Below the pieces are notes generated by a model. It searched no databases, was not told where the DNA came from, and was given only the letters and a program-made list of their open reading frames with translations. A program made the translations under genes and the position numbers. From assembly GCA_030280995.1 (NCBI GenBank), contig JASXTE010000002.1:38375183-38439182 (forward strand): a stretch of 64,000 bases of DNA, written 5' to 3'. The stretch is from Hemileia vastatrix (lineage: Eukaryota; Basidiomycota; Pucciniomycetes; Pucciniales; Zaghouaniaceae). Numbering within the stretch: the first letter of the stretch is position 1; every line of letters starts with the position of its first letter. Below, one piece after another: positions 1-10,530 of this stretch.

Positions 1-715
1 AAATAGCAACTGCAACTTTCCTTTGTGTACTCACTATTTAACCGCGCTAGTCTAAACTCTTAATCTAAATTAGTCAATCTCTCAATAGTGTGTATCAGTC
101 TTTTCCTCAATAAGCGATGCAAAGCGCAATAGTCAATGTAATGGTGCACTAAAAGGTTTATTAAATGTCTGTGAATTATTAAAAGGTGTAGTGAGCATGG
201 ACGGAATGGATAGTGGAGGATTAAAGGGTTAAAGGATGTTAGTGAGGAGGGTCCAGGTGTAATGGATGTATTTTAATGGTCTGTGGTGTGCGGAATAGTG
301 GTTGGGTATGAGGTCAATGTGAGGAGGAGTAAAGGATATAAAAGGGGTTGGGTTTTTGGTTTGACATTCTTTAGAATTAAATTATAAAACGTATATATAG
401 TTAATAGTGGTAAAAGCTTTAGGTTAAATCATTATTATTGTATCTTTCCTTATTTTCTCAATAATCATTTCTAAATCCTAAATCTTTGATTATTGAGTTT
501 CCAACCCTGTGTGAGATTTTAAGAATTTTAACATTACCTTTAAATTATATTAGAATTCTTCTCAAACATATCTCCAAGCAGTAGCTCTTCCTTTGAGTCA
601 TCTTCAAATCACTTCCTCAAACATTTCCTCTGTGCATCAATAAAGTTTCTAAACTCCTCCCTCCGTCTCACTTCCAGGAACACCCTCGACCTTGTGCGTA
701 GGTTGTCCGGTGACA
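1..715 (+). repeat. 5' LTR of A1, truncated by the window edge
   Basis: Matches the 3' LTR at 34145-34952; about 95 bases at its 5' end are missing because the window starts inside it. It ends in TGTCCGGTGACA at 704-715. It contains a TATA box and the self-complementary primer segment listed separately. Confidence 0.92.
337..386 (+). promoter_or_regulatory. A1 LTR promoter: TATA box and candidate self-primer
   Basis: TATAAAA lies at 337-343. AGAATTAAATTATA at 373-386 begins 36 bases after the first T of the box, where a transcript 5' end is expected. These 14 bases are exactly complementary to 717-730, one base inside the LTR end. The same arrangement occurs in A2, and the 3' LTR keeps the motif at 34610-34623. 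The start site itself is inferred. Confidence 0.7.
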
Positions 716-736
716 GTATAATTTAATTCTCCTTAG
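716..736 (+). other. Primer-binding region of A1, Tf1/sushi-like
   Basis: The sequence just inside the 5' LTR is GTATAATTTAATTCTCCTTA. It does not start with TGG, so a normal tRNA 3' end would not pair. Positions 717-730 pair perfectly with 373-386 in the LTR, as expected for self-priming by the 5' end of the element's own RNA. Confidence 0.7.
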
Positions 737-2919
737 TTCTCATTATTTGCACTACTACGTCCCTTTTCAGGTGTTTTCTAAATTCTTAAAATGGCACCTG
801 TTCAACGCACTCCTACTACGGGCGCTACTACTAGAGCTCGCGCCAGAGGCAGGCCAAGAGCCACACGGCCTGTTTCCCGCACTCACTCCTTGGAACCACT
901 CAACCTAATGGAACGGCAACATTCAGTCAAATCTGTAGAAGACATCCCACAGGATTCTGATGATTCTAGTGATGATGAAGAAAGAGGGGATACAATGCAT
1001 GAGGCACCATCCACCCCTGCTACTCACCCTTCTGGTCAACCTTCGGAACCTGGACCATCTAATTTGCTGGAGGACTTCATGAGAATTTTTATGAAGACCC
1101 TTTCCAATACAACGTCTTTGGAGGGATCTAAATTCAAAAATCCTTCCATAAAATCTCCTAATAAATTCAATGGAGAACATCCAGACAGATTGCGGCCCTT
1201 CTTGTAAACCTGAAAACTCCTGTTCCATAATGACCGATTGAAGGTTGTTTAGGCTTCTTCATTCCTAGCTGGGAAAGCAGCAAGATGGTCCGAGCCTTAT
1301 CTTCTCATGCTCTCTTTGACAGAAGCCCACTTACTTATTAATAACTGGGAAAAGTTTGAAGACCGACTCTTCACGTTGTTTGGTGACCCTAATGAAACTG
1401 ACAACGCAGAAATTGAACTTTATTTTCTTCACATGAGTGATAATGGTAAAGCCTCTGAATATATTTCAAACTTCAGAGAAATTCAAACTTGAGTAGGTTG
1501 GAATGATGCTTCCCTTAAGTATCATTTCAAAAAAAGGACTTCCTTTGAGGATTCTGGATCAATTAAATCTTCACGGTCAAAAGATGACTACTTTAACGGA
1601 TTTAATGGATCAAACCCTTGAACTTGACGGCCTTTACCAAGGAAAACTTCAACATTGTCGATACGCCAACAAATATCAAGGCCTAAATTTTAAATTGAAA
1701 CCTTCTTCACAACCACGGACAACTCAATCAAAACCCAATAAGGGAAAGGATAAACATCGACCAAAAAGCTCAACCCCAGGCGATATCAGCAAAGTACTGG
1801 ATCCTAAAGGGGAACCTTAAAGAAGCTGAGAGGAGGAGACGAGCAGATAATGGGTTATGTATGTATTGTGGGGGTAAGCACAAGCTGGAAGATTGTGTAA
1901 AATTGAAGGAAAGAGAAGGTACTAGTTCAAAGTCAAAAAACTTGTAGATAGTTTACTTGTGTGCAAAGCAAACTATCTTATCTCTCCCAGTGCACAGAAC
2001 CTCCATGTCTTAAGGACTGGAGTTGCCTTAAATCACTTGAGATTCATTCTTTTTAAGGAGGATATCCCCTTCAGTTGTCTTATAGACTCTGGAGCTTCAA
2101 TTTCTTTTGTCAGTTTATTTTTTGCCGAGAAGTTACAACTGACATTTACAGATATCAATCAAACTCCAATCTACTTGGTCGAATCAGAGGAACCCAAATA
2201 TTGGGTAAGTAAGAAAGTTTTATGGGTTTTCAACTTTCCAAACTTTCCCCATTTTGAGTGGGAATTATCAGTCTTGGACGCCCCAAGAATGGACAATACT
2301 ATCCTTGGCCATGACTTTTTAACGCATTGGAATCCTGAAATTGATTGGACACGGGGATTGATCATCCCACGCACTAAGTATATTTCTGATTCTTCAATGC
2401 AGGTCAATAGGGAGTTAAACAACCCGCCTGACAATGTCCTGCTAGAGGACAAATCTCTGCCAGATGACTTGCAAGCATCTGATCTTTTTCTAAATGAGCA
2501 ATTGGCTAACCTTTCTAGCTTGATGACTTCACTCGAAGAGGATTTAAATTGCCTCAAAGTAATCGAATTCTGCTCTCTCAATTCTGGTCTTCACTCGACA
2601 GATTCTCTCAAAGATGATGAGGACAACCAAATCAACATTGAAGCCATTAAATCAAATCTACCGGAAATATATCATGATTTCTTTGATGTTTTCTCAATCC
2701 GCAAGGCCGATAAGTTACCACCTCATTGACCCTATGAACATCAAATAGAGTTAATAGGTCCAGTACCTCCGGCAGGTCCTGTCTATTCTTTGTTGAAGGA
2801 CGAATCTCAAGTTTTTCAAGACTACAATGCAGAGAATGTAGCCAAAGGTTTCATTAGAGCCAGTAAATCTCCAACCGGCTCCCCTGTTCTTTTTGTAAAG
2901 AAAAAGGATGGTAGCCTTA

Positions 2920-2924
2920 GGTTG
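2920..2924. repeat. Target site duplication GGTTG of B1, left copy
   Basis: GGTTG at 2920-2924 is repeated at 12654-12658. A2 shows the uninterrupted reverse-transcriptase sequence, with a single GGTTG followed by TGTGTTGAC. Confidence 0.95.
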
Positions 2925-4426
2925 TGTCAGGCTAAGGTCAAGTACAAGGACGTGATCTAGCTTGAATAGTCAGTTGTCTAGAAGATTTTAATGGTCCTAT
3001 ATGAATACTGTAGTTTTAATCCACTAAGTTGTTAAATATAATCAAATATAAAGGTCTCAGTAATATAATTCTCACTATTCTTATATATGGCTTACAATAT
3101 TTGTAGTTGGTAGAAAAATAGATTATTTAATTCAGATACTATTCAAAAGTCTTATATAAAAGTACTAATTGATATGTATTGTAATTTATTTGGTTATATT
3201 GGTTGAATTGTAATGATAAAGAATGAAGAAATACAACCCAAAAACCTCCTCCTTTTATACACACTGAGTTCCCTAATGATTCCCTTGATGTACCACCCAA
3301 TACACAGTTAATCACGCCTCTAAACAACTAATAGACATTCCCATCAACATTCCCAGTGACCCATGACATAATTAGAAGAGTAATAACCGCCAAAATCCTG
3401 AAATAATAAGGGAAATCCATCAAAATTAAAGGAAAAGACAAAAAGAGAGTATATGCGTATAAAACAATAATATTAAAGACTAAAGGAGACTTTTTAAGGT
3501 TAATAATAGCTTAATAATCAGGGGGATTGACTGTAGAAATAATGGGGCTAATCCTGACATTATACTACGTGAAATTCCCATTCAAAAATAACCAAAATTG
3601 ACTGAGAAACCACCCAAAAACTTAAAAAAGAGCGTGAGATGTGGGGTAACTACATGCAGTTCTTGGCAGGCGCTTGCACGGGTAAATCCTTGACTAAATT
3701 TAGGCGAATTTAAGCGTGGTGATGAAATAAAGTGCCAAGAGTGAGGTTATTAATGAAATTAGTGCATATAAACAGGGTCAATGCATTATTAATTAAGCTA
3801 GGACACTAAATAAGCGCCTGTCGCCTATTTTAGTGTGTTTCCCCACAGTGGGCGTAGAATGTGGGGTAATTATAGTGTGAAAAAGCTAACTTTGCTAAAA
3901 ATGAAGCTATTCACACGGGAAAAAAGCAGGCAGTATGTGGCCAGTACACAGAAGCCATTTCTGGCATAAAAAACACCAAATTTGAAAAGTGTTATTTTTA
4001 TGCATTTAAATAGCCAAATCAATAGTTCTAAATGAGCCCAATTGATCTGTCAAAGCGCAATTTTGATATTCTCAATTTTATAGCGCATATAGTCAACTTT
4101 TAAGTGAAATAAAGCGCATTTCTTGTTTTTTGCATAAAACAATGAATATAACAGCTTTAAGTGTACTTAAAAATTATGCAGCCTTATACTTAAGGTTCTT
4201 AAGATTACCCTAACATATCCCAACTTGATATTAAGTACATAAGACCTATAAAAGGTGGATATATGCGTGTATATAAGGTGTTATAATGGCATTTTTTGTG
4301 TATTATCATAATTTTACTTATGTATACTATTTGTGTACTCTTATTTATTATTCCCATGTATAGTTCATGTGTTTAACATAACTTATAAGTACTTTTTACT
4401 CAGTCCTGGAGATATACAGGCTGACA
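2925..4426 (-). repeat. 3' LTR of B1
   Basis: 1502 bp, TGTCAGG...GGCTGACA. A minus-strand TATAAAA lies at 3253-3259. The 62-codon frame at 3139-3327 inside it is identical in the other LTR and is not treated as a gene. Confidence 0.95.
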
Positions 4427-4437
4427 CTCGCCCACCC
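4427..4437 (-). other. Polypurine tract of B1
   Basis: On the minus strand GGGTGGGCGAG directly precedes the 3' LTR. This is the usual site for plus-strand DNA priming. B2 has the comparable AGAGTGAGGGAG. Confidence 0.75.
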
Positions 4438-4607
4438 AAAAAAAAAAAACAATAAAAAAAATGATAAGTTATACATTTTATTTAATTTGTAATTTTCAGG
4501 TATTCAGAATAAATCTGTAGCATTAAAGATTCAACTTTAAAGAAATAAAACATAATAACATATTATGAGTACTGGTTTTTTAACCCCTCAGCTGGTTGAA
4601 CAGAAAT

Positions 4608-7600
4608 TTATTTCTGTTTAAATTTTTTAAGAAGGGTGGATAAATTAGAAATTTCTTTTTCAGGTATCCATTTATCAAATTCATTTGATTTCCCTTTAAA
4701 TCTTAGTAAATACTCAGTTCCTTTTTCTTTAGTAAGGATTCTTTTCTTGAGTATTTTTTCAATCTCTGCTTTTTCCACAATTTCTTCAGGTTGCTTTTTA
4801 GGCCTTCCCCTTCTTTTTGGAAATAAGTCAGGATCATTTGCATGGTAAGGTTTCAATAATGAGATAGGGAAAACTGGATGTTTCCTATCATATGGAGCAT
4901 ATAATATGACTTCCACTGCATTATTCCCAACCATTTTATTTACTACAAAAGGTCCTACAAAGGGATCCTTTAATTTAACATTACCTTGTAAGTTAAAATG
5001 TAGTGTTGATATGAGGACCTCATCTCCTTTTTTAAATTCAAATTCTTTATGAGATTTGTCCCACCTTTTCTTTTCATATTCAAATGCTCTTTGGATGCAT
5101 TCCTCTGCATGCTTCCTACACATTTGTTGCATATGAATAAAGGATTTAGTGCCAGGGTGTATATCCAACCTTGGTAGCTTATTTAAAAGATTTACTGGGG
5201 TATTTGGTACATATCCCAGCCAGAGTTCAAATGGTTTCTTCTCTGTTACAGAATGAGTTGTGCTGTTATAAGCAAATTCAAGGCCAGGAATTAATGTTAC
5301 CCAGTCATGTGTGAATTTCTCATTGTCTTTGTATTCTAATCCAAAGGCACAATATCTTCTGATCATGTCTTCAAGAGTTTGTATCATCCTCTCAGCCAGC
5401 CCATCAGTTTGTGGATGGTGTGCTGTAGACAATTTTAATTGACAACCTGATACTTCCATCAAAGATGTCCAGAACTCTGAAGTAAATTTAGGGTCTCTGT
5501 CAGAGATTATGGCTTTGGGGAACCCAGCAGTATTCATCATCTGAGTCCACCATAGTAATGCCAAGTCTTTTGCAGATACCTCTTTATGGGTAGGGATAAA
5601 CTTACACATTTTTGTTAATCTATCCACTATTACCCAGCAAGAATTGAAACTTTCTTTTCCTGCTAATGGCAAGCCAGTTACAAAATCCATGTTTATAATT
5701 TCCCATGGAGCTTTTGGCTGCTCTATTTGTTGTAACAACCCAGCTCTCTTCCCAGTTAATCTTTTAGATTTCTGACAAGAGTCACATGTTTCAATGTATT
5801 TTTGTACATCCTCTTTCATGTTTATCCACCAGGCTGTATTTTTAACTCTGGTTAATGTTTTGTTAAAGTCAAAATGACCAGCTAAGATGTCATCATGACA
5901 AGTACTCAACATTAACTCTTTCATAGAAGGTGGTATTACTATTACATTGCTTAACTTTTTCCTGTAATATATATATCCATCTTCAATTGATAGTTTACCT
6001 TTTTCCAACGCATTTTTATACTTTGGAGGCAATGTTTTAATTAATGCACTCATGGAGGCATTTGTTGGATCATTAAGAATGGTAGATAGTTTAGACAAAT
6101 CTTTATCAGATGAATAATTTTCCAATATAGTTTGCATAAACTCTTCTTCTAAATCCACTATATAAATCCCAAATATATGTATAACCTCATTTTCAGGTAC
6201 ATAAGCTGGGTTGTCAGCATCATTTGGCAAAGGACTTCTTGATAATAAATCCACATTTGAATGCAATGTTCCTGCTCTGTGAGTAATTGTCATTCTTCCT
6301 CTGTACTCTTGTACAGCTAGTTGCCATCTAAACATGTGCCTATTAGGTGTTTTCATGTTTAGTAATGATTTTACTGCACTACAATCTGTTATAAGCTCAA
6401 ACTTCTGGTCTTCCAGATAGTAATGAAGTTTCTCCAAAGCCCACACCACGGCTAAACATTCTAGCTGTGTGGCACCATACCTTAGTTCTGTCTTTCTTAA
6501 GGTTCTGGATATATAACAGATAACTACTTCAGATAATTTTCCATTTATTATCTGTTTTTGCTGTAAAGCAGCACCCAAACCTATGAAACTTGCATCAGTG
6601 TACAAGATAAAAGGTAGGGTGAAATCTGGCAGTCCCAATATTGGAGCTGACATCAAACATTCCTTTAATTTGTTAAAGGCGTGCTGTCTTTCATTATTCC
6701 AAATGAAAGCTTCATTCTTCCTGATTAATGTTGTTAAAGGGGCTGCAATGGATTGGTAATTTTTAATATATTGTCTATAATATCCACACATACCTAAAAA
6801 ACTTTGAACCTCTTTTACATTTTTAGGTATCCCAATGTTTTTAATTGCTGCCACTTTATTCTGGTCAACACAAATTTGTAATCCAGATACAACATGTCCA
6901 AGTACTTTCAAGGATTGAAATCCAAACTTACATTTCTTTAATGCAATAGTCATATTAATTTCATCCATTTTTTGAAAGACTCTTTTCAGGTGATTTAAAT
7001 GTTCATCATATGTTTTTGAAAACACTATGATGTCATCAATATAGACCAATAGCCATCCTTCAACCATTTCCTGATGAAAAACACTATCCATCAATTTTTG
7101 GAAGACTGAAGGGGCATTCTTTGGGCCAAATGGCATTCTCACATACTTATATATACCCATATGTGTGGTTATTAATAAGTAATTTTGAGAATCTCTTTCC
7201 ACAGGAATCTGGTGGTAACCCTTGTTCCCATCCAGACAGGAAATATATTTTGCTCCTTGTAAGGTAGCATGGATAGAAGCTATCCTTGGTAGAGGGTAAA
7301 TATCATCTACTGTATATGTATTCAGAGCTCTATAATCACCACATAATCTTGCCTTATCTTTTTCATAAGAGATTAATACTGGTGGAATGACACAATACTT
7401 AGGTGTTGTGTCCACTTTTTCAACAATACCCATTTCTAACAACAGTTTTATATTGTCTTCAATATCTTTCCTTTTTGCAGGAGATGCTGGGTAAGGTTTC
7501 TTTTTTAAGCTGCCAGGAATATTATCCAGATCACAGCTTAAAGAGATTTTCATCTCATGGTTTTTGACCAATCCTAGTTCATTTGAGCCATGAGCAAATG

Positions 7601-10394
7601 CCATAGGATATGATTTAATCAATCTCAAAATATCTTCTTGTTCAATATTTGAGAGTTGAGGACTGAAAGAGGCCTTTTGGATTTCATTTTCCAATTCACC
7701 CACTTCATTGGTGGTTCTTCCACCTTGCAGTTGTTCTTCTCTAGGAGAAATGGCATATATTGAATTTTCAGAACATATTTTGAATTTCCTTTTACCATTC
7801 ACCCCTATGGTGAAACAACTGTTTGCAGGATCTAGTTTAATGCCAAATTTTGTCAATAAATCATTGCCAATAATAAACCAATCACTACAATTATTATTAT
7901 CCATTACTACAAATTCACAAACTGCTCTAACATATCCATTATTATATTTAAAGAATACAGCAGTTTTGTATTTGCCAATTGGATTTAATACTGAACCAAA
8001 ACCCCTCCAGTTCTTTGTCTGAACAGGTTCTAGTTTTTCCTGGTACTTACTATCAAGTTTCATTAATGCATTAAGTGAAACTACACTACCTGCAGCCCCA
8101 GTGTCAAGAATGGCATTCATTTCTTTTCCACATATGATAACAGGTGCTCTGATAGGTGTTATTTTGTAAGTATCATGAGATACATCTTTAATTATTTCAG
8201 CTTCCTCTATGGAAGTTAAAGATGTGTCTGTATGAGGTATAGCATCATTCAGGAACATTATATCCTGTTCTAATACAAATATCTCATTTTCATCATCACT
8301 GTAAGATATGTTACTCTTGCAATCCTCACTGGATTCCACATTCTCATCTTCATGATTACTAGGTTCAGAATTTTGTGAGGTTTCAATAACATTTATTCTT
8401 TTCTTACACGTGTGACCTTTAACCCAAGGTTCATTACATTTGTAACAAGTGTTATTTTCTTGTCTCTTAGGGACAAGGGGAGCAGAAGGTTTTTTCTTTT
8501 CCACTGGTAACTTACTTGTAGTAGGTTTTACCACTTCAACACTTTGTCTGTAATTACTATACTTGGTTTCATATTTGTGGTTTAATAATATCTCATTGCA
8601 TATATTAATGAATCCAGAGGTGTCTCTGACAGTTTCAGTTCTAGCTACAATAATGTCTCTAACTGATATAGGCAACTTGTATATTATTTTTTCTTTCCAC
8701 TCTTCATAATCCATTTTTGGATCCATAGCTTTCATGATTTTTATTAAATGCATTAAGAAAACCATGGGTTTATATCCAGCATTTGGATTATATCTGGCCC
8801 TTTCATACAGTCTTTGTTGAGTGATTCTAAATTTTGGGCCACCAAATTGCCTTTCAATTAGTGCCTTCCATTCATTCCAGGAGTAATTAATTCCCTCACT
8901 CAATACAGATTCAAACCATAATAAGGCCACATCTGTAAATAAAGATATTAACTTTGAAGTAATTTCTTCATCAGGTAATTTATATGAAAATTTTAAGTTA
9001 TCAATTCTTTGTATGAATTGTTGCCAATCAGATTTTGAATCCCCGTCAAAAGAAGGGTACTGATCTAACTTAGGCCAGTTCTTTTGGCTAGTTTTTGCTT
9101 CCCTAACCTGAGGAATATTGAGTAATTCACTTACTTTAGAAAGATGATCATTTATTTCATCTTTTACTGATTTTATATTTTCAGAGCCCATGACACTATG
9201 TTCATGTTCTATCATTGGTTTATCCCCAGAGTGTTTCATAAAACCTGGTACTCTCTCTACATAAGAGGTATTATCCTTTATTGTTTCAGTATTTTTCAAA
9301 ATGTTAGCTACTTCAATTTCTACCCTTTGTAACCTATCTTTTATTACAGGTACTTGAGTCAAAGTATCATTTACATTTGAAAAAGACAATTTTACACGTC
9401 CCTCTATTGTAGCCATAATATTCTGAGAGTGTTCTAATTTACTTTCTAAATTTCTAATCTCAGATTTTAATCTTTTATTTTCATTGATTAATTCATTATT
9501 TGAATTTTCAATAATTTTTAATCTATTGGCTGTGGTACTCAATGATTGTGTTAGCTGTAATAATACATTTTCTGTATTAATGTTTGACTCTTTTGAAAAC
9601 TCTTCCACTTTTTCAATTCTCAATAATAATTTACTTATTATTTTTGATTCCATTGGATTCTCTTTTAAAAAATATTCTATTTTTTCCGTGTCTAATTCAG
9701 AAGACTCATTTTCAGGGTCAAGATTTAATTCATTTGGTTCAATTTTTATATTAATAGTATTTTCCTGGTGATCCATAAAACTATTTACATTGTCCTCATG
9801 TAAAGACAAGTTTAACATATTCTGTTCAAATGAATAATCCTTTAAATCCTTATCAATAATATCCAATATTTCCTTATCAATCTCATTACCTATAAGTAAT
9901 TTATTGTCAGGTTGATATAATTGGTCATAAGAAGTTGGATGACTTACCAAGGTCTTATCCCACTTCCTCTGCCTCTCCTTGCCTTTCCCCTGTAAGGGTG
10001 ACTGCTGGAGCCCTGCTGTTGAGGATTGTTGTAGTTTTGGGCGTACCAATCCCATTTCCATTTGCTTACTGTAATTTTTTGGTCCTCCTCTTGGGCTGGA
10101 GGTGTTGCTATGGAATTGTTGGTTGCTACTGTTGGTGGTTGAGTCTTTATGTCCACTAGAGCTTGGTTGACTTCTATGAAACCTTGAGCTGCTCTCTTTT
10201 CCAGATTGTTGATCTGGTCCACTATATTGTTGACTCTTACTGTCAAGGTGTTCATTAGGGTGGATAGGGAGTGAACTTGTTCTTGTAATGTATTTTTTTG
10301 ATTTCTTTATTGAAACCTGCTTTAGAAGCTTTTCCCTTTCCTCCAGAGACATTGACGGAGTGTTGTTTATTATGGGAGAGTCCTGGCCCTCCAT
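4608..10394 (-). CDS. B1 Gag-Pol polyprotein
   Basis: Uninterrupted 1928-residue polyprotein that should assemble particles, process itself, reverse-transcribe the RNA and integrate the cDNA in the nucleus. Residues 1-160 are Ser/Gln-rich and overlap a second frame; 160-420 are acidic and coiled-coil-like. The Gag core (QKNWPKLDQYPSFDGD onward) spans about 437-615, and a CYKCNEPWVKGHTC knuckle lies near 650. The protease has ILDTGAAGS near 760. Reverse transcriptase spans about 970-1160 with YIDD near 1117, and RNase H (YTDASF) begins near 1262. Integrase has an H2C2 zinc region near 1500-1540 and DD35E residues in NMDF, SDRDPKF and HPQTDGLAE. The C-terminus has a GPF module, an AT-hook (RRGRPKK) and a chromodomain-like end. 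Family and domains are clear; the true initiation codon is uncertain because of the overlapping small frames. Confidence 0.95.
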   Translation of the reverse strand: MEGQDSPIINNTPSMSLEEREKLLKQVSIKKSKKYITRTSSLPIHPNEHLDSKSQQYSGPDQQSGKESSSRFHRSQPSSSGHKDSTTNSSNQQFHSNTSSPRGGPKNYSKQMEMGLVRPKLQQSSTAGLQQSPLQGKGKERQRKWDKTLVSHPTSYDQLYQPDNKLLIGNEIDKEILDIIDKDLKDYSFEQNMLNLSLHEDNVNSFMDHQENTINIKIEPNELNLDPENESSELDTEKIEYFLKENPMESKIISKLLLRIEKVEEFSKESNINTENVLLQLTQSLSTTANRLKIIENSNNELINENKRLKSEIRNLESKLEHSQNIMATIEGRVKLSFSNVNDTLTQVPVIKDRLQRVEIEVANILKNTETIKDNTSYVERVPGFMKHSGDKPMIEHEHSVMGSENIKSVKDEINDHLSKVSELLNIPQVREAKTSQKNWPKLDQYPSFDGDSKSDWQQFIQRIDNLKFSYKLPDEEITSKLISLFTDVALLWFESVLSEGINYSWNEWKALIERQFGGPKFRITQQRLYERARYNPNAGYKPMVFLMHLIKIMKAMDPKMDYEEWKEKIIYKLPISVRDIIVARTETVRDTSGFINICNEILLNHKYETKYSNYRQSVEVVKPTTSKLPVEKKKPSAPLVPKRQENNTCYKCNEPWVKGHTCKKRINVIETSQNSEPSNHEDENVESSEDCKSNISYSDDENEIFVLEQDIMFLNDAIPHTDTSLTSIEEAEIIKDVSHDTYKITPIRAPVIICGKEMNAILDTGAAGSVVSLNALMKLDSKYQEKLEPVQTKNWRGFGSVLNPIGKYKTAVFFKYNNGYVRAVCEFVVMDNNNCSDWFIIGNDLLTKFGIKLDPANSCFTIGVNGKRKFKICSENSIYAISPREEQLQGGRTTNEVGELENEIQKASFSPQLSNIEQEDILRLIKSYPMAFAHGSNELGLVKNHEMKISLSCDLDNIPGSLKKKPYPASPAKRKDIEDNIKLLLEMGIVEKVDTTPKYCVIPPVLISYEKDKARLCGDYRALNTYTVDDIYPLPRIASIHATLQGAKYISCLDGNKGYHQIPVERDSQNYLLITTHMGIYKYVRMPFGPKNAPSVFQKLMDSVFHQEMVEGWLLVYIDDIIVFSKTYDEHLNHLKRVFQKMDEINMTIALKKCKFGFQSLKVLGHVVSGLQICVDQNKVAAIKNIGIPKNVKEVQSFLGMCGYYRQYIKNYQSIAAPLTTLIRKNEAFIWNNERQHAFNKLKECLMSAPILGLPDFTLPFILYTDASFIGLGAALQQKQIINGKLSEVVICYISRTLRKTELRYGATQLECLAVVWALEKLHYYLEDQKFELITDCSAVKSLLNMKTPNRHMFRWQLAVQEYRGRMTITHRAGTLHSNVDLLSRSPLPNDADNPAYVPENEVIHIFGIYIVDLEEEFMQTILENYSSDKDLSKLSTILNDPTNASMSALIKTLPPKYKNALEKGKLSIEDGYIYYRKKLSNVIVIPPSMKELMLSTCHDDILAGHFDFNKTLTRVKNTAWWINMKEDVQKYIETCDSCQKSKRLTGKRAGLLQQIEQPKAPWEIINMDFVTGLPLAGKESFNSCWVIVDRLTKMCKFIPTHKEVSAKDLALLWWTQMMNTAGFPKAIISDRDPKFTSEFWTSLMEVSGCQLKLSTAHHPQTDGLAERMIQTLEDMIRRYCAFGLEYKDNEKFTHDWVTLIPGLEFAYNSTTHSVTEKKPFELWLGYVPNTPVNLLNKLPRLDIHPGTKSFIHMQQMCRKHAEECIQRAFEYEKKRWDKSHKEFEFKKGDEVLISTLHFNLQGNVKLKDPFVGPFVVNKMVGNNAVEVILYAPYDRKHPVFPISLLKPYHANDPDLFPKRRGRPKKQPEEIVEKAEIEKILKKRILTKEKGTEYLLRFKGKSNEFDKWIPEKEISNLSTLLKKFKQK
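9890..9947 (-). other. Candidate 58-bp intron in the B1 gag region
   Basis: On the minus strand it begins GTAAGT at 9947, contains CTGAC as a possible branch site about 18 bases from the end, and ends TTATAG at 9890. B2 has a 58-bp segment with the same signals at the same place. The donor overlaps the TGGTAA end of the WKWD frame. Unspliced RNA keeps the gag-pol frame; spliced RNA would break it. Splicing is not shown. Confidence 0.45.
9944..10255 (-). CDS. B1 WKWD small protein, overlapping gag-pol in the +1 frame
   Basis: 103 codons from ATG at 10255 to TAA at 9944-9946, entirely inside gag-pol. The N-terminal 40 residues look like a coiled coil. A Pro/Gln/Thr linker follows, then SKWKWDWYAQNY, a basic HPYRGKARRGRG stretch and a terminal PW. 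B2 has a counterpart in the same relative frame with QWKWDYL, HPYQQGRRKK and PLPW. The start forms TAATG with the stop of the upstream frame, which would permit termination-reinitiation; the frame is open upstream to about 10306, so frameshifting is another option. Function is unknown; a small Gag-like RNA-binding protein is possible. Shared ancestry of the DNA could also explain part of the match. Confidence 0.5.
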   Translation of the reverse strand: MNTLTVRVNNIVDQINNLEKRAAQGFIEVNQALVDIKTQPPTVATNNSIATPPAQEEDQKITVSKWKWDWYAQNYNNPQQQGSSSHPYRGKARRGRGSGIRPW

Positions 10395-10482
10395 TTGAAT
10401 GTCCTGTAACAGGTCTTTCAGCTCTAGGTCTTAAGTTATAAGGTTTTACCTTATTACTTACAATGTCATTGTTGTCACACAT
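10255..10482 (-). CDS. B1 upstream basic small ORF
   Basis: 75 codons from ATG at 10482 (an upstream ATG at 10530 would add 16) to TAA at 10255-10257. It is the first long frame after the leader and the third frame used in this region. It contains KPYNLRPRAERP, a motif style seen near the start of some Gypsy Gag proteins, then a Gly/Lys/Ser-rich stretch. Its stop overlaps the next ATG as TAATG. No clear counterpart was found at the same place in B2. It may be a leader ORF or the N-terminus of Gag reached by recoding. Confidence 0.4.
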   Translation of the reverse strand: MCDNNDIVSNKVKPYNLRPRAERPVTGHSNGGPGLSHNKQHSVNVSGGKGKASKAGFNKEIKKIHYKNKFTPYPP

Positions 10483-10530
10483 TTTTACGTGGAATTTAAA
10501 GAATTGAAAGTTTAGATATGAAAACTTCAA

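Noticed and set aside
3139..3327. 62-codon frame found twice (also 11366-11554)
   Set aside because: It lies within the two identical LTRs of B1; no independent evidence of coding.
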